NCBI GenBank assembly: GCA_947460245.1
Contig: CANHGL010000019.1
Span: forward strand, 1 to 34,693
DNA from: Sphingobacteriales bacterium
GTDB lineage: Bacteria > Bacteroidota > Bacteroidia > Chitinophagales > JADIYW01
Length of the DNA stretch: 34,693 bases
Direction: 5' to 3'
Positions 9,404-18,691 of the stretch are shown piece by piece. The position numbers and the translations under genes were made by a program. The notes below the pieces were generated by a model. It was not told the origin of the DNA. It worked only from the letters and a program-made list of their open reading frames with translations, and did not search any database. The number at the start of each line of letters is the position of its first letter. Position 1 is the stretch's first letter.

Positions 9404-10126
9404 TTATTTTATAAACCATTGTACAGTCACGACATCCTGAAAAACAAGATCAGCAGGTGTAAAGTTATAAGATGGCATTCGATTATCTCCTGCCATTACT
9501 ACTGTATATTTTTGAGTTCTATCCAAGAGGGGTAGATTATTACCTGCGGAGCAGGAGCCATAAGATATGGATGAGATGTTCAATAGTTTTAATGAAGATG
9601 CATTGGCCATTACCGTAGCTTTTTCACGGGCATCCTTTATAGCTGTTTCTATAATTTCTAATTGAACCTTCTGTTTGAATGTTTCGGATAACTCAAAGTC
9701 GAAGCTAAAGTCAATAGACTTTTCCTGTTTTGAAAATTCAGTAATTATCTTTTGCAGTAGTTGTTGTTTGTAGTTGAATTCAAGTCGGATGTTTTGAGCG
9801 GCTATATAGCCACTATCGATGTATCCATTGTCGCGGTACACTCTATTTTTGGAAACTGTAAAGTTGCTTGTTTTTATCTCTTTATCAGCAAATCCCAGTT
9901 GTTTTAGCAGATCGCTATAATCGTCAGATTTTTCTCCGAGTGCTTTGATAGCCTCTGACATAGTAGACCTTAATTCAGAAGCGGCTAATTGAAGTATGCA
10001 GAGGTCTGGCTGCACACTTATCCTTGCCGATCCGGTTACATTTAATTTTGGCTTTTCTGTTTTTTGAGTTTGTCCGAATGACAATAGATATAATGAAAGC
10101 AGAAGTATGATACTTGTTTTTTTCAT
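9404..10126 (-). CDS. SIMPL-domain (DUF541) periplasmic protein
   Basis: A 240-residue protein with an N-terminal signal peptide (KK then a leucine-rich core, predicted cleavage near SFGQ-TQ). The body matches the SIMPL/DUF541 fold: TGSARISVQPDLCILQLAAS at about 30-50, a segment with YIAAQNIRLEF, and a later AIKDAREKATVMANASSLKLLNISSISYGS, which is the most conserved family region. Members are related to the E. coli oxidative-stress protein YggE and are exported; their biochemical role is unclear. The gene is divergent from purH across a 178-bp spacer. A possible -7 element TAAATTTG is at 10243-10250 on the minus strand. Confidence 0.9.
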   Translation of the reverse strand: MKKTSIILLLSLYLLSFGQTQKTEKPKLNVTGSARISVQPDLCILQLAASELRSTMSEAIKALGEKSDDYSDLLKQLGFADKEIKTSNFTVSKNRVYRDNGYIDSGYIAAQNIRLEFNYKQQLLQKIITEFSKQEKSIDFSFDFELSETFKQKVQLEIIETAIKDAREKATVMANASSLKLLNISSISYGSCSAGNNLPLLDRTQKYTVVMAGDNRMPSYNFTPADLVFQDVVTVQWFIK

Positions 10127-10274
10127 ATTAGGATATTTATTTTTTAAATGTAGAATATATTTTCTTTACAAATTAGAAGTGGATATGATTTTTTAGACTA
10201 TTTAACCTAAAGGTAGGTATCCCAAATCCTTAACATAGCATTCAAATTTAATTTGTCATAATTTGTAAATAACC

Positions 10275-10288
10275 CTGTATTTTTATAG
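10275..10288 (+). promoter_or_regulatory. Shared promoter-like 14-mer upstream of purH
   Basis: CTGTATTTTTATAG, containing TATTTTTA (one mismatch to TAnnTTTG), lies 16 bp before the purH GTG. The same 14-mer occurs before mreB. TTG-like triplets lie upstream, but their spacing is not ideal. Confidence 0.35.
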
Positions 10289-10304
10289 AGTAAATTCTTC
10301 TCCC

Positions 10305-11840
10305 GTGAAAACTATCAAATCTGCGCTTATCTCCGTCTACTATAAGGATGGACTGGATGTGCTTATCCATGCCCTGGCAAAGCAAAATGTAACGTTCTAC
10401 TCTACCGGCGGAACGCAGACATTCATAGAAGGCTTAGGGTATAGTGTTACTCCGGTAGAAGAACTGACGGCTTATCCAAGTATTCTGAGTGGCCGGGTAA
10501 AAACACTGCATCCTAAGGTATTTGGCGGTATTCTGGCCAGAAGAGAAAATCAGGAGGATCTGACTCAGTTAAAACAGTATCAGATTCCGGAAATTGATTT
10601 GGTGGTGGTGGATTTATATCCGTTTGAAGAAACCGTCAAAAATTACACCTCCCTGTTTGAAGGGGAAATTACCTCAGAAATTATAGAAAAGATTGATATC
10701 GGAGGGATTTCCTTAATCCGTGCAGCAGCCAAGAATTTCAATGACACGGTGATTATTGCACAGAAAAGCCAATATGCGGATCTGGCAGAATTTCTCGAAA
10801 CTAACCAAGGTCAAACATCACTGGAGCTGCGTCAGCAGCTTGCTATGCAGGCGTTTGCAGTTACTTCGCACTACGATACCCTTATTCACCATTATTTTTC
10901 AAGGCAAACACCCTTTGCTACTTTCAAACAAAGTTACCTCTCAGGAGAGATGCTTAGGTACGGAGAAAATCCGCACCAGCAGGGTTTCTTCTATGGGAAT
11001 ATTGGTGAGGTTTTCGATATCCTAAACGGCAAGCAATTGTCTTACAATAACCTGGTAGATGTGGATGCTGCTGTGCACCTTATGGCTGAGTTCAAAGCGC
11101 CTTCTTTTGCTGTATTAAAGCATACCAATGCCTGTGGCGTGGCAACAAGAAAAACAGGGCTTGAGGCCTGGAATGCTGCTTTGGCAGCAGATCCGGTTTC
11201 GGCATTTGGCGGGGTATTGATTACCAATGTCACGCTCGATGTAGCTACGGCTCAGGAGATAGATAAGTTGTTTTTTGAGGTGTTGATTGCTCCGGATTTC
11301 GATCCACAAGCACTGGAAATACTGACTAAGAAGAAAAATAGAATCTTATTGAAGCAAAAGCTGTTCAGTTTTCCCGGATATCAGTTTAAATCATTGCTGA
11401 ATGGGGTGATAGTACAGGATTTTGATGTTAAATCTGAGGCAGCTGCAGCGTTGAAAACAGTAACGAATCTTGCTCCTACGGAGTTACAGACAGCAGATTT
11501 ATTGTTTGCCAACAAGATAGCCAAGCACCTCAAATCAAACACTATTGTACTCGTAAAAGGCCAGCAATTACTGGCTATGGGCTGCGGACAAACCTCCCGT
11601 GTGGATGCCCTCCAGCAGGCGATACATAAGGCATCGGCATTTGGGTTTGATCTAAAAGGTGCGGTGATGGCGAGTGATGCTTTCTTTCCTTTCCCGGATT
11701 GCGTAGAAATAGCAGGTAAAGCAGGTATTTCTGCAGTTATCCAGCCTGGCGGAAGCATAAGGGATCAGGATTCCATAGATTATTGCAATGCTCATGCCAT
11801 GGCGATGGTGATAACTGGTATCAGGCACTTTAAGCATTAA
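10305..11840 (+). CDS. purH: Bifunctional AICAR formyltransferase / IMP cyclohydrolase
   Basis: A 511-residue protein catalysing the last two steps of IMP synthesis. Residues 1 to about 140 are the MGS-like cyclohydrolase domain (IKSALISVYYKDGL, then FYSTGGTQTFIEG, then HPKVFGGILARR). The C-terminal formyltransferase domain shows LRYGENPHQQGFFY, the catalytic Lys-His of KHTNACGVA, SAFGGVL, and near the end QPGGSIRDQDSIDYC. The translation begins at a GTG at 10305; it fits the family N-terminus, and no in-frame ATG gives the conserved start. No transcription terminator is obvious between it and mreB, only an AT-rich weak dyad at 11872-11890. Confidence 0.97.
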   Translation: MKTIKSALISVYYKDGLDVLIHALAKQNVTFYSTGGTQTFIEGLGYSVTPVEELTAYPSILSGRVKTLHPKVFGGILARRENQEDLTQLKQYQIPEIDLVVVDLYPFEETVKNYTSLFEGEITSEIIEKIDIGGISLIRAAAKNFNDTVIIAQKSQYADLAEFLETNQGQTSLELRQQLAMQAFAVTSHYDTLIHHYFSRQTPFATFKQSYLSGEMLRYGENPHQQGFFYGNIGEVFDILNGKQLSYNNLVDVDAAVHLMAEFKAPSFAVLKHTNACGVATRKTGLEAWNAALAADPVSAFGGVLITNVTLDVATAQEIDKLFFEVLIAPDFDPQALEILTKKKNRILLKQKLFSFPGYQFKSLLNGVIVQDFDVKSEAAAALKTVTNLAPTELQTADLLFANKIAKHLKSNTIVLVKGQQLLAMGCGQTSRVDALQQAIHKASAFGFDLKGAVMASDAFFPFPDCVEIAGKAGISAVIQPGGSIRDQDSIDYCNAHAMAMVITGIRHFKH

Positions 11841-11871
11841 AGAGGAGTGAGTAAAATCAGTTAGTTAGCCT

Positions 11872-11890
11872 AGAAAATAAAATTTTCTTT
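11872..11890 (+). terminator. Weak AT-rich hairpin after purH
   Basis: AGAAAAT-AAA-ATTTTCT followed by two T residues. The stem holds little GC, so this is at best a weak terminator between purH and mreB. Confidence 0.25.
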
Positions 11891-11914
11891 ATCGTTTAAG
11901 TTGTCGTATTTAAA

Positions 11915-11928
11915 CTGTATTTTTATAG
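11915..11928 (+). promoter_or_regulatory. Shared promoter-like 14-mer upstream of mreB
   Basis: CTGTATTTTTATAG, identical to the element before purH, lies 28 bp before the mreB ATG. The TATTTTTA within it resembles the Bacteroidota -7 element, and TTTA lies 19 bp upstream. It would place a promoter directly in front of the elongasome operon. Confidence 0.4.
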
Positions 11929-11956
11929 CATTATTTACGTATTAGAGGTATAAAAA

Positions 11957-12979
11957 ATGGGATTATTTAGCTTCCTGAACAAAGAAATTGCAATTGACCT
12001 TGGAACAGCCAATACACTGATTATTTATAAAGATCAGGTGGTTGTGGATGAGCCATCTATAGTGGCCATAGATAAAAAAACCAATCAGGTAATTGCGGTT
12101 GGTAAAAAGGCAATGATGATGCATGAAAAAACGCATGCTAATATTGAAACTATTCGTCCATTAAAGGATGGTGTAATCGCAGATTTTACTGCTGCAGAAG
12201 CTATGATTCGTGGGTTTATTTCCATGATTAGTGATGGTAATCGCTGGTTTCGTCCATCGCTTACTATGGTAATTTGTATACCATCAGGTATCACAGAAGT
12301 AGAGAAACGTGCAGTAATAGAAGGCGCTGAGCATGCTAATGCAAGAGAGCGTTACCTGATTCACGAGCCTATGGCAGGTGCATTAGGTATCGGATTAGAT
12401 GTAGAGTTGCCGGAAGGGAATATGATTATAGATATAGGCGGAGGTACAACAGATGTTGCGGTGATTGCATTATCTGGTATCGTTACAGATCAGTCTATAC
12501 GTGTAGCAGGAGATGATTTTACAATGGATATAGTGGAGTATGTAAAACGTCAGCATAATATTTTAATTGGAGAGCGTACTGCGGAGCAGGTTAAAATACA
12601 TGTTGGATCTGCTTTACAAGATTTGGAATATCCGCCGGAAGATTATGCGGTGCATGGAAGAGATTTATTGACTGGTATACCTAAGCAAGTAACCGTTGCA
12701 TATACAGAGATTGCTGGCTGTTTGGATAAATCTATTTCTAAAATTGAAGAAGCAATAATGAAAGCATTAGAGGCTACTCCACCGGAGTTGGCTTCAGATA
12801 TTTTTAGAAAAGGTATCTACCTTACGGGTGGAGGTGCGCTTCTGCGCGGATTGGATAAGCGTATTGCTTTGAAGACAAAGTTAAATGTTACTGTTGCTGA
12901 TGATCCACTTAGAGCGGTGGTGCGCGGTACCGGTATTGCTTTAAAGAACAGACACCGTTACACTTTTCTTATGAGTTAA
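11957..12979 (+). CDS. mreB: Rod shape-determining protein MreB (actin homologue)
   Basis: A 340-residue bacterial actin that polymerises under the inner membrane and directs side-wall peptidoglycan synthesis. The nucleotide-binding motifs are clear: phosphate 1 near IDLGTANTLIIY (13-24), phosphate 2 in DIGGGTTDVAVIALSG, and the adenosine motif in YLTGGGALLRGLD. A hydrophobic N-terminal segment MGLFSFLNKE fits the membrane-binding end. It heads a cluster with mreC four bases downstream, then mreD, PBP2 and rodA. The start ATG follows an A-rich stretch, usual for this phylum. Confidence 0.98.
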   Translation: MGLFSFLNKEIAIDLGTANTLIIYKDQVVVDEPSIVAIDKKTNQVIAVGKKAMMMHEKTHANIETIRPLKDGVIADFTAAEAMIRGFISMISDGNRWFRPSLTMVICIPSGITEVEKRAVIEGAEHANARERYLIHEPMAGALGIGLDVELPEGNMIIDIGGGTTDVAVIALSGIVTDQSIRVAGDDFTMDIVEYVKRQHNILIGERTAEQVKIHVGSALQDLEYPPEDYAVHGRDLLTGIPKQVTVAYTEIAGCLDKSISKIEEAIMKALEATPPELASDIFRKGIYLTGGGALLRGLDKRIALKTKLNVTVADDPLRAVVRGTGIALKNRHRYTFLMS

Positions 12980-12983
12980 AAGA

Positions 12984-13808
12984 ATGGGAAGTTTATATTA
13001 TTTATTAACCCGTTTTTATGTACTCATCTTGTTTGTGTTTTTAGAATTTTTTTCGATTTCCATCGTTTTTAGATCTCATAAATATCAGGAAGTAAAATTT
13101 TTAAACACTACTGGCACTATTACCGGAGCTGTGGTTGGTTTTGTAAATGAATTTAACACGTTTATACACTTAGGCAGTACTAATAAGCAATTAGCAGAAG
13201 AGAATGTACGCCTAAAAAAACTGATACAATACCAGGATCAATACCCTTTAGACAGTTCACTTCCCGGCAGGTCTTCACTCTATCATTTTGAATATATTCC
13301 TGCAAAGATTGTCAACAATACCATTAGCAGGAGTATCAATTATATTACTTTAAATAAAGGTTCTAAAGATGGCATTATAAAGGGACAGGGTATTGTTAGT
13401 AGTTCAGGTGTAGTAGGTATTATTGTCAATGTAGCGGAAGATTTTTCATTGGCGATGTCTGTGATAAGTGTGAAATCGCTAATCAGTGTTCGACATAAAA
13501 ACTCTAATGTATTAGGGAATCTGAGATGGAATGGGGAGGATGCCTTTACGCTCCAGGTGGATGGATTTAGCAAGACGATTCCTATGAAAAAAAATGACAC
13601 TATTGTAACGGCTGGTTTTTCATCTATTTTTCCACCAGATATTATAGTAGCAACGATTCAGAAGGTGAAGCCGGATGAGAAATCCAGTTTCTATACTACA
13701 GATGTAAAACTTACCAATGACATCAATCAATTGAGTTATGTCTACATAGTAAGAAATGAGAAAATGAAGCAATTGGATACATTACAATCACAAGGGATTA
13801 ATGAATAG
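12984..13808 (+). CDS. mreC: Rod shape-determining protein MreC
   Basis: A 274-residue inner-membrane protein with one N-terminal membrane segment (about 8-28), a short coiled coil (STNKQLAEENVRLKKLIQY, about 64-83) and a periplasmic beta-rich MreC domain with the conserved ITLNKGSKDGIIKGQGIVSSSGVVG. MreC forms a periplasmic scaffold that activates PBP2-RodA. It lies four bases after mreB and overlaps mreD by eight bases, so the three are clearly one transcription unit. Confidence 0.95.
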   Translation: MGSLYYLLTRFYVLILFVFLEFFSISIVFRSHKYQEVKFLNTTGTITGAVVGFVNEFNTFIHLGSTNKQLAEENVRLKKLIQYQDQYPLDSSLPGRSSLYHFEYIPAKIVNNTISRSINYITLNKGSKDGIIKGQGIVSSSGVVGIIVNVAEDFSLAMSVISVKSLISVRHKNSNVLGNLRWNGEDAFTLQVDGFSKTIPMKKNDTIVTAGFSSIFPPDIIVATIQKVKPDEKSSFYTTDVKLTNDINQLSYVYIVRNEKMKQLDTLQSQGINE

Positions 13809-14316
13809 TAAATTTCTCATAGCTAATAGTATTCGTTTTGTATTGCTTATGGCACTACAAATTTTATTACTGAATGAGTTACCCTTGAGTAGGGCATACA
13901 TAATGGTATATCCTTTATTCATCTTATTGCTTCCTGTTTTTACTCCGCGTATAGTGGTATTATTATTGGCATTCTTTACAGGTTTGATGATGGATGCCTT
14001 TAGTAATGGAGGAGGTTTACACATGGCTACACTTACAGCAATAGGATTTCTGAGAAGTTATATTTTAGATACCTTTCAGCCACGTTCAGGATGGGATAAG
14101 CTCGATGTGCCAAATGTTGCCCGACAGGGGGTTACATGGTTTTTTTATTATTCAATCATCCTCTTTTTTATACATCATTTACTCTATTTTTTCTTAGAAG
14201 TATTTTCCTTCTCTAATTTCTTCTCTACTATTCTCAAAACATTGATCAGTCTTCTTGGGTCTCTATTCTTAGTTTGGATACTTACCTTATTTTTTATGCG
14301 TAATTCAAGAGAGTAA
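13801..14316 (+). CDS. mreD: Rod shape-determining protein MreD
   Basis: A 171-residue, very hydrophobic protein with about five predicted membrane segments, including LLMALQILLLNELPL, IVVLLLAFFTGLMMDAF and two C-terminal spans. Sequence conservation of MreD is low; the call rests on size, topology and its position between mreC and PBP2. The FTGLMMDAFSNGGGLHM region matches the conserved G-x-D pattern of the family. The ATG overlaps the mreC stop. Confidence 0.92.
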   Translation: MNSKFLIANSIRFVLLMALQILLLNELPLSRAYIMVYPLFILLLPVFTPRIVVLLLAFFTGLMMDAFSNGGGLHMATLTAIGFLRSYILDTFQPRSGWDKLDVPNVARQGVTWFFYYSIILFFIHHLLYFFLEVFSFSNFFSTILKTLISLLGSLFLVWILTLFFMRNSRE

Positions 14317-14324
14317 TCAGTATA

Positions 14325-16295
14325 ATGAAGCGTGGAAATGAAAATGGAATCTTAGAGAAAGCAATTTATATTGTTGCATTAATCCTTATTGTCAGGTTGT
14401 TTTTTCTACAGGTGCTTTCTCCTGCTTATAAGTTGAAAGCGCATGATAATGTAGTAAAGAAAGAAACTGTTTATCCTTCCCGGGGCTTATTTATAGATCG
14501 TAAAGGAAAGGTAATGGTGTATAACGATGCCGTATATGATATCTTGATTCAATGGAATATCACAAAGAATCTGGATACACTTAAGTTGTGTGAATTACTC
14601 AATACGAATATTGAGTTTGTAAGAGAAAAGTTAGATGAAATAAAAAGAACCTCTCCTAATAAGCCCACACCATTTGTTAAATTACTAGACCCCGAAACAT
14701 TTGCTCGTTTTCAGGAGCATTTATTTGAGTTTCCTTCCATTTCGTTTATAACAAGGACGGTTAGGCGTTATCCTTATAGCAGTGGCGCTGCTGTATTCGG
14801 CTACCTCAGTGAGGTAACGGAAAACAATATAGCCAAATCAGGGGGGTATTATGAGTTAGGAGATTATATGGGTACTACTGGCTTGGAACAGTATTATGAC
14901 AGCTTATTACGTGGTGTGAAAGGGTATAATTTCCAGGTGGTGGATGTAAAGAATACGTATAAGGGAAAGTACAAAGAGGGTAGAGATGATATTATACCAG
15001 TTGCCGGATGGGATATGGTCACCGGCCTAGATGCAGAATTACAGGCATACGGAGAAAAATTGATGCAAGGTAAGGTTGGTGGTATTGTGGCGATAGATCC
15101 ATCTACAGGAGAAATTTTAGCTTATGTGAGTAGTCCTACATATGACCCAAATGTGTTGACAGGTCGTTATCGTCGTCATAACTTTAATGAGTTGTTTACG
15201 GATTATAATAAGCCCTTGCTCAATAGGCCAATTCAAGCGATGTATCCCCCGGGTTCAACATTTAAACCTGCTGCAGCAATGGTAATGCTTCAGCATGGTG
15301 TGCACGGAGAGAAATGGTCTTGGTTTTGTCCTGGTGGGTATCGTGTGGGCAATCACGTTGTGAAATGTCATGCTTCGCATGCCATTCCTGATGTGGAGAC
15401 GGCACTGCAGTATTCCTGTAATTCTTACTTCTGTAAGATATATAATGATTTCATTATGGATTCTACCATCGCTTCTCCATCTGCTGGGTACCAGAAATGG
15501 AGGGACATGATGAGTGTATTTGGATATGGAAAGGTGCTCGGGATAGATCTCAAGGGAGAGAAGCGAGGAAATTTGCCTACTGTAAAATATTATAATAAAA
15601 TATTTGGCTTGGGTAGCTGGAGGGCTGCAACTGTTATCTCTAATTCGATAGGGCAGGGGGAAGTATTAGCAACACCTTTGCAAATTGCCAATGCCATGGC
15701 TATTATTGCTAACAGGGGCTATTATATCACGCCTAAAGTGTGTAGATATTTGGTGAAGGATAAGAAATATCGGGCGCCTAAAAAGACACGAACATATACA
15801 GGCTATGATTCCGTTTATTATAGATACGTTGTAGATGGCCTGGAAAAAGTGGTATTGGCAGGAACGGCTCAGGCGGCACAGATACCAAATATTTCCTTCT
15901 GTGGAAAAACAGGAACGGCGCAGAATCCTCATGGTAAGGATCATTCTATATTTGCAGGCTTTGCGCCAAAAAATAATCCTAAAATTGCAATTGCTGTCTT
16001 TGTAGAGAATGCAGGATTCGGTGCTACTTATGCAGCTCCCATTGCTTCTCTTATGGTGGAAAAATATATACAAGACACTATTTCTTCCAAACGCAAAGCA
16101 CTGGAGGAGAGAATGTTTAAGGCGCATCTAATAAAGTCTAAGGAAGAAGTAGAGCTTATCCGTAAGGAACAACAGCGTCGTATAGATTCAATCGCCACCA
16201 GATTAAAGTCTGTAACAGATACTTTAAGGAGGAATGATAAAAGTAAAATGAATAATAAGACTTCAGTAACCAATCCAACAAAAAAGAAACCTTAA
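14325..16295 (+). CDS. mrdA: Penicillin-binding protein 2 (elongasome transpeptidase)
   Basis: A 656-residue class B PBP, a D,D-transpeptidase cross-linking peptidoglycan during elongation together with RodA. It has an N-terminal membrane anchor (about 10-30), the dimerisation or pedestal domain (RGLFIDRKGKVMVYND, then RRYPYSSGAAVFGYLSEV), and the transpeptidase domain with all three catalytic motifs: Ser311-x-x-Lys314 in PPGSTFKP, Ser364-Cys-Asn366, and Lys528-Thr-Gly530. The C-terminus is a charged, Lys-rich tail of about 60 residues with coiled-coil character (KSKEEVELIRKEQQRR). The stop overlaps the rodA start in a TAATG junction, indicating coupled synthesis of the two partners. Confidence 0.97.
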   Translation: MKRGNENGILEKAIYIVALILIVRLFFLQVLSPAYKLKAHDNVVKKETVYPSRGLFIDRKGKVMVYNDAVYDILIQWNITKNLDTLKLCELLNTNIEFVREKLDEIKRTSPNKPTPFVKLLDPETFARFQEHLFEFPSISFITRTVRRYPYSSGAAVFGYLSEVTENNIAKSGGYYELGDYMGTTGLEQYYDSLLRGVKGYNFQVVDVKNTYKGKYKEGRDDIIPVAGWDMVTGLDAELQAYGEKLMQGKVGGIVAIDPSTGEILAYVSSPTYDPNVLTGRYRRHNFNELFTDYNKPLLNRPIQAMYPPGSTFKPAAAMVMLQHGVHGEKWSWFCPGGYRVGNHVVKCHASHAIPDVETALQYSCNSYFCKIYNDFIMDSTIASPSAGYQKWRDMMSVFGYGKVLGIDLKGEKRGNLPTVKYYNKIFGLGSWRAATVISNSIGQGEVLATPLQIANAMAIIANRGYYITPKVCRYLVKDKKYRAPKKTRTYTGYDSVYYRYVVDGLEKVVLAGTAQAAQIPNISFCGKTGTAQNPHGKDHSIFAGFAPKNNPKIAIAVFVENAGFGATYAAPIASLMVEKYIQDTISSKRKALEERMFKAHLIKSKEEVELIRKEQQRRIDSIATRLKSVTDTLRRNDKSKMNNKTSVTNPTKKKP

Positions 16296-17569
16296 TGGTG
16301 CCTAATAAAAGAGCATATGATCCAATAGACAGTACAGTTTTATATTGTTATCTGTTTCTCGTAGTGCTGGGTATTATGTCCATATTTGCTACGGAATATA
16401 ATGGAGATATTTCTGCTTCCTTCTTCAGCCTTAAGCACAGCTACATGAAACAGTCTTTATGGGCTTTCATCTCCGGATTAATGTTTTTTTCTATTCTCGG
16501 TTTTGACCGAAGAATATTACAGCTAATTTCTTACCCGGTTTATGTGTTTGTTTTAGGATTGCTGATGCTGGTATTGTTGGTAGGTCAGAAAACCAAAGGT
16601 CAACAGAACTGGATAAACCTGGGAGCCTTTAAACTGCAGCCGTCTGAATTTGCAAAATTTGGAACGGCAATGGCACTGGCAAAATATTTTGACACTCCCA
16701 GTATGCGCTTCGTAACGCGTAAAGAGCACTTCATTGCCTATGCTATTTTAGGAATTCCATTAGTTTTAGTAGCAGGACAAGGTGATGCTGGTTCTTGTTT
16801 AGTTTTTGCTGCTTTCATTTTTGTCCTGAACAGAGAAGGGTTATCAGATTTGGTCATCTTTTTGGGGCTATATATCATCCTGGTTTCTGTATTGTCCTTG
16901 CTGGTTAGTCAGTTTATAATAATCAGTATTACCATAGTCATATTCTTATTAATGGTGTATTGGAATTGGGGGAATAAGATACTGGTAAGGGTACTGTCAG
17001 TTATCTTGATAGGAACTTGTTTGTATACTTATTCTGTAAGTTACATTTTTGATCAGGTATTGGAAAAGCATCAGCGCGATAGAATTAATGTGATTTTGGG
17101 AAAAGAATTATCTAAAGAGGCAAAACGCGGTGTTGCTTATAATCTGAATCAATCTAAAATAGCCATAGGTTCAGGGGGTATAATCGGTAAAGGATATCTT
17201 CAAGGAACCCAAACAAGGTATAATTACGTGCCGGAAACCAGTACGGATTTTATCTTCTCTGCCATAGGAGAAGAGTGGGGTTTTGCAGGTTCCTTAGTGC
17301 TTATCATGGTTTATGTGTTAATGTTGCAGCGTCTACTTCTGCTCGCAGATAGACAAAGGAATTCTTATGGGAGGGTATATATATATTCTGTCGTAGCTAT
17401 TATATTTACGCATGTGGCTATTAATATCAGTATGACTATAGGGTTATTGCCTGTTATTGGGATTCCTTTACCTTTATTGAGTTATGGCGGATCATCTTTA
17501 ATTTCTTTTACTTTTATGATTGCCACAGCATTAAAATTAGATAGTGAAAGAAGGATGACGATGCGTTAG
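16295..17569 (+). CDS. rodA: Peptidoglycan glycosyltransferase RodA (SEDS family)
   Basis: A 424-residue polytopic protein (about ten spans) of the SEDS family, which polymerises lipid II glycan strands as partner of PBP2. Family hallmarks are QQNWINLGAFKLQPSEFAK in the first half, SKIAIGSGGIIGKGYLQGTQ, and VPETSTDFIFSAIGEEWGFAG, where Asp318 is the conserved catalytic aspartate. The C-terminus carries GLLPVIGIPLPLLSYGGSSL. It is the last gene of the elongasome cluster; pdxH begins 28 bases later and may be co-transcribed. Confidence 0.97.
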   Translation: MVPNKRAYDPIDSTVLYCYLFLVVLGIMSIFATEYNGDISASFFSLKHSYMKQSLWAFISGLMFFSILGFDRRILQLISYPVYVFVLGLLMLVLLVGQKTKGQQNWINLGAFKLQPSEFAKFGTAMALAKYFDTPSMRFVTRKEHFIAYAILGIPLVLVAGQGDAGSCLVFAAFIFVLNREGLSDLVIFLGLYIILVSVLSLLVSQFIIISITIVIFLLMVYWNWGNKILVRVLSVILIGTCLYTYSVSYIFDQVLEKHQRDRINVILGKELSKEAKRGVAYNLNQSKIAIGSGGIIGKGYLQGTQTRYNYVPETSTDFIFSAIGEEWGFAGSLVLIMVYVLMLQRLLLLADRQRNSYGRVYIYSVVAIIFTHVAINISMTIGLLPVIGIPLPLLSYGGSSLISFTFMIATALKLDSERRMTMR

Positions 17570-17597
17570 CATTACTTTTTTAATAAAAAAATAAATT

Positions 17598-18245
17598 ATG
17601 CCTAACAAAGAACTTCAGGATATGAGAGCAAACTATGAGGCTTCTTTTTTACTGGAAGAGCATTGTGATAAGGATCCTGTAGTGCAGTTCGGCAGATGGT
17701 TCCGTGAAGCAGTAGAGGCTGCTGTTCATGAGCCCAATGCGATGGCAATTTCTACAGTCAGTGCAGTTGGGCAGCCTTCTGTTCGTATGGTATTATTAAA
17801 GAGCTATGATCAGTTTGGATTTACATTCTATACTAACTATGATAGTAAGAAAGGATTGCACATTGCAGAGAATCAGCATGTGGCATTATTATTCTGGTGG
17901 GGTACATTAGAACGCCAAATAAGGATCGAGGGGGTAGCACAGAAGATTACAAAAGAAGCAACAGCATCCTATTTTCATACCAGACCCAGAGGCAGCCAGA
18001 TTGCTGCAACAATTTCTGAGCAAAGTGCAGTGATAAAGAGCCGGGAGGCTTTAGAGGAGTTGTATGCTTCAAGGGAAAAAGAATATACGGGTAAGGAAAT
18101 TCCTTTAACAGAAAATTGGGGAGGATATGTGGTAAAGCCTGTATTGTTTGAGTTTTGGCAGGGGCGAACTAGTCGTCTCCACGATAGAATACAATATTCT
18201 TTGGCGGCTGATGGATTATGGAAAATAGAAAGACTTGCGCCTTAG
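17598..18245 (+). CDS. pdxH: Pyridoxamine/pyridoxine 5'-phosphate oxidase
   Basis: A 215-residue FMN-dependent flavoenzyme that forms pyridoxal 5'-phosphate in the last step of vitamin B6 synthesis and salvage. Typical features are the N-terminal MRANYE, the FMN/PLP-binding segment SVRMVLLKSYDQFGFTFYTNYDSKKG (about 61-86), RQIRIEGVAQKI, RPRGSQIAA, and the C-terminal signature FEFWQGRTSRLHDRI. Length is normal. It follows rodA by 28 bases and ends at a bidirectional hairpin shared with the convergent HU gene. Confidence 0.97.
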   Translation: MPNKELQDMRANYEASFLLEEHCDKDPVVQFGRWFREAVEAAVHEPNAMAISTVSAVGQPSVRMVLLKSYDQFGFTFYTNYDSKKGLHIAENQHVALLFWWGTLERQIRIEGVAQKITKEATASYFHTRPRGSQIAATISEQSAVIKSREALEELYASREKEYTGKEIPLTENWGGYVVKPVLFEFWQGRTSRLHDRIQYSLAADGLWKIERLAP

Positions 18246-18252
18246 ATAAAAT

Positions 18253-18284
18253 AAAAAAAACCTCAACATCGTTGAGGTTTTTTT
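18253..18284. terminator. Bidirectional intrinsic terminator between pdxH and HU
   Basis: A CCTCAAC-ATC-GTTGAGG hairpin flanked by an A-run on the left and a T-run on the right, so it can terminate pdxH on the plus strand and the HU gene on the minus strand. Confidence 0.92.
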
Positions 18285-18299
18285 ATAGGTATAGTTGAA

Positions 18300-18581
18300 T
18301 TATCTGCTTTTGTTCACAGTATCTGTCAACTCTTTACCTGCCTTGAATTTTACCAATGTCTTAGCAGGGATAGTGATTTTAGCGCCTGTAGCCGGGTTTC
18401 TTCCAGCTCTTTTAGCTCTCTTTGCAGTGCTGAAAGTTCCGAAACCGATTAGGGTTACTTTGTCACTTTTCTTTAAAGCTTTACGGATGCTGTCTAATAC
18501 AGCATTTAAAGTTTCTGTAGCTGATGCATTCGTTAATCCTGCTGCATCCGCGATTACTTTTACTAAGTCTCCTTTGTTCAT
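18300..18581 (-). CDS. HU-family DNA-binding protein
   Basis: A 93-residue nucleoid protein of the HU/IHF family. It begins MNKGDLVKVIADAAGL, has the DNA-contacting beta-arm signature GRNPATG (60-66) and ends in the basic KFKAGKELTDTVNKSR. I chose the ATG at 18581: it gives the canonical HU length and N-terminus and lies 37 bp from a near-perfect promoter. A longer in-frame reading would run through that promoter into the antisense of the Fe-S gene and is rejected. It binds and bends DNA without strong sequence preference. Confidence 0.97.
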   Translation of the reverse strand: MNKGDLVKVIADAAGLTNASATETLNAVLDSIRKALKKSDKVTLIGFGTFSTAKRAKRAGRNPATGAKITIPAKTLVKFKAGKELTDTVNKSR

Positions 18582-18617
18582 TTTGTTTAGTTTATAAGTT
18601 AAAAAAACATTGTAACA

Positions 18618-18647
18618 CAAAGTTATATGCTTTCCTTGATTATACAA
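18618..18647 (-). promoter_or_regulatory. Promoter of the HU gene (TTG-N19-TAnnTTTG)
   Basis: On the minus strand TTG (18647-18645) is followed by a 19-bp spacer and TAACTTTG (18625-18618), a full match to the Bacteroidota housekeeping promoter. The HU ATG lies 37 bp downstream, giving a short A-rich leader. Confidence 0.75.
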
Positions 18648-18691
18648 GTATATCGATGAAAATGTTAGTAAAAACGGGGGTCTGTGTAAAA

